DNA of 64,000 nt. Source: Ramlibacter tataouinensis. Lineage in GTDB: Bacteria; Pseudomonadota; Gammaproteobacteria; Burkholderiales; Burkholderiaceae_C. The stretch is taken from the NCBI RefSeq assembly GCF_027941915.1, contig NZ_CP116009.1, positions 1,550,001 through 1,614,000 on the forward strand, in the 5' to 3' direction. Positions 60,079-64,000 of this stretch are shown here, one piece after another; within the stretch, counting starts at the first letter, position 1; every line of letters begins with the position of its first letter. The translations under genes were made by a program, and so were the position numbers. The notes beneath the pieces were generated by a model. The model did no database searches. It had not been told where the DNA came from and saw only the letters and a list, made by a program, of their open reading frames with translations.

Positions 60079-61041
60079 ATGGGCCTGAGACAACTGCTTG
60101 CGGGCCTGCTGCTGGCCGCCGTGGCCGCCTGGGTCCCTTCCGCCCGGGCCCAGGACAAGCCCCCGCTCAAGATCCTCGTGGGCTTCCCGCCCGGCGGGTC
60201 CGCCGACGTGATCGCCCGGCTGGTGGGCGATGCGATCCGCGACGACTTCGGCAGCGTCGTGGTGGAGAACCGGCCCGGCGCCGGCGGCCGCATCGCGCTC
60301 AACGCCGTCAAGGCGGCCAGGCCCGACGGGCACACCGTGATCATCCTGCCCAGCGGGCCGATGGTGCTGTTCCCCCACGTCTACCGCAAGCTCGATTACG
60401 ACCCGGTGAAGGACTTCACCCCGGTGTCGCAGCTGGCGGTGTTCCAGTTCGGCGTGGTATCGGGGCCGGCCAGCGGCGCGAAGTCGGTGGCCGAGATGCT
60501 GGCCAAGGCCAAGGCCGACCCGAAAGGCGCGACCTACGGCTCGCCCGGCCTGGGCACGCTGCCGCACTTCATGGGCGTGCTGATGGAGCAGAGCACCGGC
60601 GTGCCCTTCACCCACGTGCCGTTCCAGGGCGGCGCGCCGGCCAACAACGCGCTGGTGGGCGGCCACATCGGCTACAAGTTCGACGTGGTGTCGGAGACCG
60701 CCGAGCTGCACCGCAGCGGCAAGGTCCGCATCGTCGCCGTCACCGGGCCCCAGCGCGATCCACAGGTACCCGAGGTGCCCACCCTGAAGGAATCGGGCGT
60801 GGACATGGTCGCCACCGCCTGGTTCGCCATGTATGCGCCGGCCGGCATTCCGCCCGAGGCGCTGGCCCACCTGGAGCGCTCGGTGGCCAAGGCAGTGAAG
60901 TCGCCGGCCCTGCGCGAGCGCTTCCTCAAGCTCGGCTACGAGCCGGTCGGCTCGACCTCGGCCGAACTCGCGGCGGCGCAGCGCGCCGACCTCGCCCGCT
61001 GGGAAAAGCCGATCAAGGCCACCGGCGTCGTGCTCGACTGA
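60079..61041 (+). CDS. Bug/TctC-type periplasmic solute-binding protein 1
   Basis: A 320-residue receptor. A signal peptide (LLLAAVAAWVPSARAQ) precedes KPPLKILVGFPPGGSADVIA, which has the family loop FPPGGSAD. VENRPGAGGRIALNAVKAA, DYDPVKDFTPVSQL and the hinge THVPFQGGAP are all present. The ligand is unknown. It is the first of three receptor genes in a row, divergent from the MarR gene; the next is 39 bp away. Confidence 0.93.
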   Translation: MGLRQLLAGLLLAAVAAWVPSARAQDKPPLKILVGFPPGGSADVIARLVGDAIRDDFGSVVVENRPGAGGRIALNAVKAARPDGHTVIILPSGPMVLFPHVYRKLDYDPVKDFTPVSQLAVFQFGVVSGPASGAKSVAEMLAKAKADPKGATYGSPGLGTLPHFMGVLMEQSTGVPFTHVPFQGGAPANNALVGGHIGYKFDVVSETAELHRSGKVRIVAVTGPQRDPQVPEVPTLKESGVDMVATAWFAMYAPAGIPPEALAHLERSVAKAVKSPALRERFLKLGYEPVGSTSAELAAAQRADLARWEKPIKATGVVLD

Positions 61042-61080
61042 TCCGCTTCTTTCCCTTGCCCTGCTACCCGGAGCCCCCGC

Positions 61081-62070
61081 ATGCGCCACCCCCTTCCGTC
61101 CCGCCTGTCTGCCGCGCTGGCCGCGGCCGCTGCCGTTGCCACCCTCGCGGCGCCGGCCCTGGCACAAACCGCCGCCTGGCCGACCAAGCCGGTCAAGGTG
61201 CTGGTCGGCTCGCCCCCCGGCGGCCCGTCGGACCTCACCGCCCGCAGCTTTGCCGAGCAGCTGGGCAAGCGCACCAGCCAGCCGGTGGTGGTGGAGAACC
61301 GGCCGGGTGCCGGCAACAACCTGGCCGCCGGCCTCGCCGCCAAGGCCGAGCCGGATGGCCACACCCTGGTGCTCAGCCCCGACACCGTGCTGACCGTCAA
61401 CCCGCTGGTCTATCGCAACACCGGGTTCGATGCGCGCACCGACCTGACCTCGGTGTCCGTGCTGGCCAGCTTCACCCAGATGCTGGTGTGCAACCCGGCC
61501 ACCGGCGTCGGCACGGTGGCCGAGCTGGCCGGCAAGGCCAAGGCGGGCCCGCTCACCTATGCCTCGGGCGGACCCGGCGTGCCCGGCCACCTGGCCGCCG
61601 AGATGTTCGTGCAGGCCGCGGGCATCAGGATGCAGCACGTGCCCTACCGCGGCCCGGCGCCCGCCACCCTGGGTGTGCTGGCCGGCGAGGTGAACTGCGG
61701 TTTCCTGGCCACGCCGACCGTGATCCAGCACGTCAAGGCCGACAAGCTCAAGGCGCTGGCAGTTTCTTCCGCCACGCCGTCGCCGCTGGCGCCCGATGTG
61801 CCGACGCTGGCCAAGGCCCTGAACCAGCCCGAGCTGGACGCCAGCTTCCGGCTGGTGCTGCAGACCCCCAGCGGCACGCCGCCGGCCGTGGTCGCCGAGA
61901 TCGAACGCGCCGCCATGGAGATCATGAAGGACCCGCAGGTGCGCGCGCGCCTGCAGCAGTCCGACGTGGTGGCGCAAGGCTCGTCCGCCTCCGAGGCGCA
62001 GAAGGTGATGAAGGCCGAGATGGCGCGCTGGGCGCCGGTGGTCAATCGCCTGGGGCTGAAGTCCGACTGA
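61081..62070 (+). CDS. Bug/TctC-type periplasmic solute-binding protein 2
   Basis: A 329-residue receptor. Signal peptide (LAAAAAVATLAAPALAQ) then WPTKPVKVLVGSPPGGPSDL, the family loop in a SPPGGPSD version. VENRPGAGNNLAAGLAAKAE and QHVPYRGPAPATLGVLAGEV follow. Sequence is clearly different from its neighbours, so it is an old duplicate or a receptor for a different ligand. In the operon with the other Bug genes and the sulfatase. Confidence 0.93.
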   Translation: MRHPLPSRLSAALAAAAAVATLAAPALAQTAAWPTKPVKVLVGSPPGGPSDLTARSFAEQLGKRTSQPVVVENRPGAGNNLAAGLAAKAEPDGHTLVLSPDTVLTVNPLVYRNTGFDARTDLTSVSVLASFTQMLVCNPATGVGTVAELAGKAKAGPLTYASGGPGVPGHLAAEMFVQAAGIRMQHVPYRGPAPATLGVLAGEVNCGFLATPTVIQHVKADKLKALAVSSATPSPLAPDVPTLAKALNQPELDASFRLVLQTPSGTPPAVVAEIERAAMEIMKDPQVRARLQQSDVVAQGSSASEAQKVMKAEMARWAPVVNRLGLKSD

Positions 62071-62143
62071 GCCCCCGTTCCCCCGCTTGAGCGCGCCGCC
62101 GCCGTGGCGGCGCTTTCCGTTTCCTTCCCGAAAGGCCCCTCCC

Positions 62144-63109
62144 ATGAAACGCCGCACGGTCCTCAGCGCCACCCTCGTGCTGTCAGCCACTGCCGCCCTC
62201 CCCGCCCTGGCCCAGGACGCCTGGCCGTCCCGGGCGGTCAAGTTCGTCTGCAACTTCCCGGCGGGCGGCCCGCTGGACGTGCTGGCGCGCGCCGTGGCCG
62301 ACGTGCTGCAGCGCGAACTGAAGCAGCCGTTCGTGGTGGAGAACAAGGCCGGCGCCGGCGGCAACATCGGCGCCGACGCGGTGGCCAAGGCCGACGCCGA
62401 CGGCTACACGGTGCTGTTCGGCATCGATTCGACGTTCACCGTCAACCCGCACATCTACAAGTCGATGGCGTTCAAGCCGGCCGACCTGCGGCCGCTGGTG
62501 ATCGTCAGCTCCTCGGGCCTGCTGCTCGGCGCCAACCCGGCCAGCGGCTTCAGGACCCTGGCCGACCTGGTGGCGGCCGGCAAGGACAAGGGCGTGACCT
62601 TCAGCAGCGCCGGCAGCGGCAGCCCCGGCCACCTGGCGGCCGCGATGGCCATCGACGCCACCGGCATGAAGATCACGCACGTGCCGTACAAGGGCAATGC
62701 GCCGGCGGTGACCGCGGTCCTGTCGGGCGAAGTCACCGGCGGCGTGCTGGCCACCCCCGGCATGCTGCCGCACGTGAAGGCCGGCAAGATCACGGCACTG
62801 GCCGTCACCAGCAGCAAGCGATCGCAACTGGCCCCCGACGTGCCGACGGTGGCCGAGGCCGGCCTGCCGCAACTGGAGCAGGAGGTGCTGTACCTGGCGA
62901 TGCTGCCGGCGGGCACGCCCGAGCCGGTCGCCCAGGCGGTGCAGAAGGCCATCGCCGAGGCCGTGGTCCGGCCCGAGATCAAGACCCGCCTCGCCAGCCT
63001 GGACATGCACTACGAAGGGACGGCCGGCGCCGCCGCCGGCAAGCGCCTGGTGGCCCTGTCGGACCGCTACGGCTCGGTGATCCGCAAGACCGGCATGAGG
63101 GTCGAATGA
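62144..63109 (+). CDS. Bug/TctC-type periplasmic solute-binding protein 3
   Basis: A 321-residue receptor with signal LSATLVLSATAALPALAQ and the loop NFPAGGPLDVLARAVADVL, followed by VENKAGAGGNIGADAVAKAD and THVPYKGNAPAVTAVLSGEV. The ATG at 62144 gives the normal signal; the frame upstream is unlikely. Its stop overlaps the start of the sulfatase gene by 4 bp, which couples this receptor most closely to the sulfatase, hinting at a sulfate-ester ligand. That link is inference. Confidence 0.92.
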   Translation: MKRRTVLSATLVLSATAALPALAQDAWPSRAVKFVCNFPAGGPLDVLARAVADVLQRELKQPFVVENKAGAGGNIGADAVAKADADGYTVLFGIDSTFTVNPHIYKSMAFKPADLRPLVIVSSSGLLLGANPASGFRTLADLVAAGKDKGVTFSSAGSGSPGHLAAAMAIDATGMKITHVPYKGNAPAVTAVLSGEVTGGVLATPGMLPHVKAGKITALAVTSSKRSQLAPDVPTVAEAGLPQLEQEVLYLAMLPAGTPEPVAQAVQKAIAEAVVRPEIKTRLASLDMHYEGTAGAAAGKRLVALSDRYGSVIRKTGMRVE

Positions 63110-64000
63110 CAAGCGCCGCCACCGGCCGCGAGCGCCGGCCCAACGTCATCTTCATCGTCGCCGACGACCTCGGTTTTGCCGACCTCGGCTGCTACGGCGG
63201 GCGCGAGGCGGCGTTCGGCCCGGTCTCGCCGGTGCTGGACGGCCTGGCCGCCAACGGGCTGCGGCTGACCGAGGGCTATGCCAATTCGCCGGTCTGCTCG
63301 CCCACCCGCTTTGCGCTGATCACGGCGCGCTACCAGTACCGGCTGCGCGGCGCCGCCGAGGAGCCGATCAACAGCCGCAGCAGGGGCAGCACCACGCTGG
63401 GCCTGCCGCCGCAGGTGCCGACGCTGCCCTCGCTGCTGCGCGATGCCGGCTACCGCACCGCGCTGGTCGGCAAGTGGCACCTGGGCTATCCGCCCGCGTT
63501 CGGGCCGCTGCGATCGGGCTACGAGGAATACTTCGGCCCGATGTCGGGTGGGGTGGACTACTTCACCCACTGCAGCAGCAACGGCTCGCACGACCTGTTC
63601 TTCGGCGAGGAGGAGCGGCACGAGGAGGGCTACCTCACCGACCTGCTGTCGCAGCGCGCCGTGGACTACGTCGAGCGCATGGCCCGGCAGGACGCGCCCT
63701 TCTTCCTCAGCCTGCACTACACCGCGCCGCACTGGCCCTGGGAGACGCGCGACGACGCGGCGGTCGCGGCCGAGGTCAAGGACAACCTGTTCCACCTGCA
63801 CGGCGGCAACATCCACACCTACCGCCGCATGATCCACCACATGGACGAAGGCATCGGCTGGGTGATGGACGCGCTGCGCCGCACCGGGCTGGCCGACGAC
63901 ACGCTGGTGGTCTTCACCAGCGACAACGGCGGCGAGCGCTTCTCCGACAACTGGCCGCTGGTGGGCGGCAAGATGGACCTGACCGAAGGCGGCATCCGCG
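63106..64000 (+). CDS. Sulfatase (arylsulfatase family), N-terminal part
   Basis: About 298 residues are visible; the gene runs off the window. The ATG at 63106 overlaps the Bug stop by 4 bp. The N-terminus has RRPNVIFIVADDLGFADLGC with the metal-ligand Asp pair at residues 20-21, and YANSPVCSPTRFALITARY with the C-S-P-T-R formylglycine motif at Cys64. VGKWHLGYPPAF, the catalytic Lys-His region, follows; DEGIGWVMDALRRTGLADDT and VFTSDNGGERFSDN are in the later metal-binding part. It needs Cys to formylglycine conversion by a maturase that is not in the window. No signal peptide, so cytosolic action on an imported sulfate ester is the simplest reading. Confidence 0.9.
   Translation, partial: MTSAATGRERRPNVIFIVADDLGFADLGCYGGREAAFGPVSPVLDGLAANGLRLTEGYANSPVCSPTRFALITARYQYRLRGAAEEPINSRSRGSTTLGLPPQVPTLPSLLRDAGYRTALVGKWHLGYPPAFGPLRSGYEEYFGPMSGGVDYFTHCSSNGSHDLFFGEEERHEEGYLTDLLSQRAVDYVERMARQDAPFFLSLHYTAPHWPWETRDDAAVAAEVKDNLFHLHGGNIHTYRRMIHHMDEGIGWVMDALRRTGLADDTLVVFTSDNGGERFSDNWPLVGGKMDLTEGGIR

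Noticed and set aside
59470..62388. 972-codon minus-strand frame that includes the MarR gene
   Set aside because: Only the last 172 codons match a family; the rest is antisense to two Bug genes and part of the third. The real start is placed at the GTG at 59988.
1..64000. CRISPR arrays, insertion sequences, rRNA genes, replication origin
   Set aside because: No spaced direct repeats, transposase frames, rRNA-like stretches or DnaA-box clusters were found by reading the sequence.

Overview
The window is very G+C-rich, with tightly packed genes, GTG and TTG starts and long open antisense frames. Gene content and order point to a Burkholderiales betaproteobacterium, most likely Comamonadaceae and perhaps close to Ramlibacter or Variovorax. 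The main clues are several Bug/TctC-type periplasmic solute receptors, the run secB-gpsA / grxC-rhodanese / gpmA-ctpA-thiF, DUF3460 next to scpA, and a Cys-type formate dehydrogenase cluster with DUF3305/DUF3306. Genus-level placement is inference.

Region by region. 1-1973: end of a dTDP-L-rhamnose operon (rfbD partial, rfbA, rfbC). 2023-3615: a NUDIX hydrolase and cysM on the minus strand, then tRNA-Leu(CAA). 3851-19833 (minus): a compact secondary-metabolite operon in the order phosphopantetheinyl transferase, NRPS, type I PKS, FtsX-like permease, methyltransferase, followed by a minus-strand terminator at 3632-3658. A polysaccharide deacetylase-family gene diverges from it (19977-20840). 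20843-32731 (minus): a respiratory formate dehydrogenase locus running from mrp/apbC through DUF3305, DUF3306, a multi-ferredoxin protein, a TorD chaperone, a Tat-target peptide, the alpha and beta subunits, a small lipoprotein, the gamma subunit and a small secreted protein to fdhD. 32872-34983: metG, followed by a cluster of hairpins.

35227-38066: a LysR regulator divergent from a Bug receptor and an N-formylglutamate amidohydrolase homologue. 38215-41476: a SulP permease, a lipoprotein, a DUF3460 protein and scpA. 41473-45149: NAD de novo genes (nadB on plus, nadC-nadA on minus). 45233-51860: thioredoxin-like protein, lectin-like lipoprotein, gpsA, secB, grxC, rhodanese, gpmA, ctpA and a ThiF/MoeB-type protein. 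51857-57046: AsmA-like protein, a stand-alone receiver, and a NarL-type regulator divergent from a CHASE3 histidine kinase. 57236-59340: envelope-stress-type small proteins (DUF883-like, holin family, two BON lipoproteins). 59470-64000: a MarR regulator divergent from three Bug receptors and a sulfatase that runs off the window.

The most unusual element is the NRPS-PKS operon. The NRPS starts with a formyltransferase-like domain, has no usable condensation motif, and has a whole luciferase-like monooxygenase domain inserted in its adenylation domain between core motifs A4 and A5. Its specificity residues, read by eye, resemble the glycine code. The single PKS module has KR before DH, the reverse of the usual order, and ends in a thioesterase. 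Together they suggest a small, modified glycine-plus-acetate product. That product is inference; the domain layout is read directly from the sequence.
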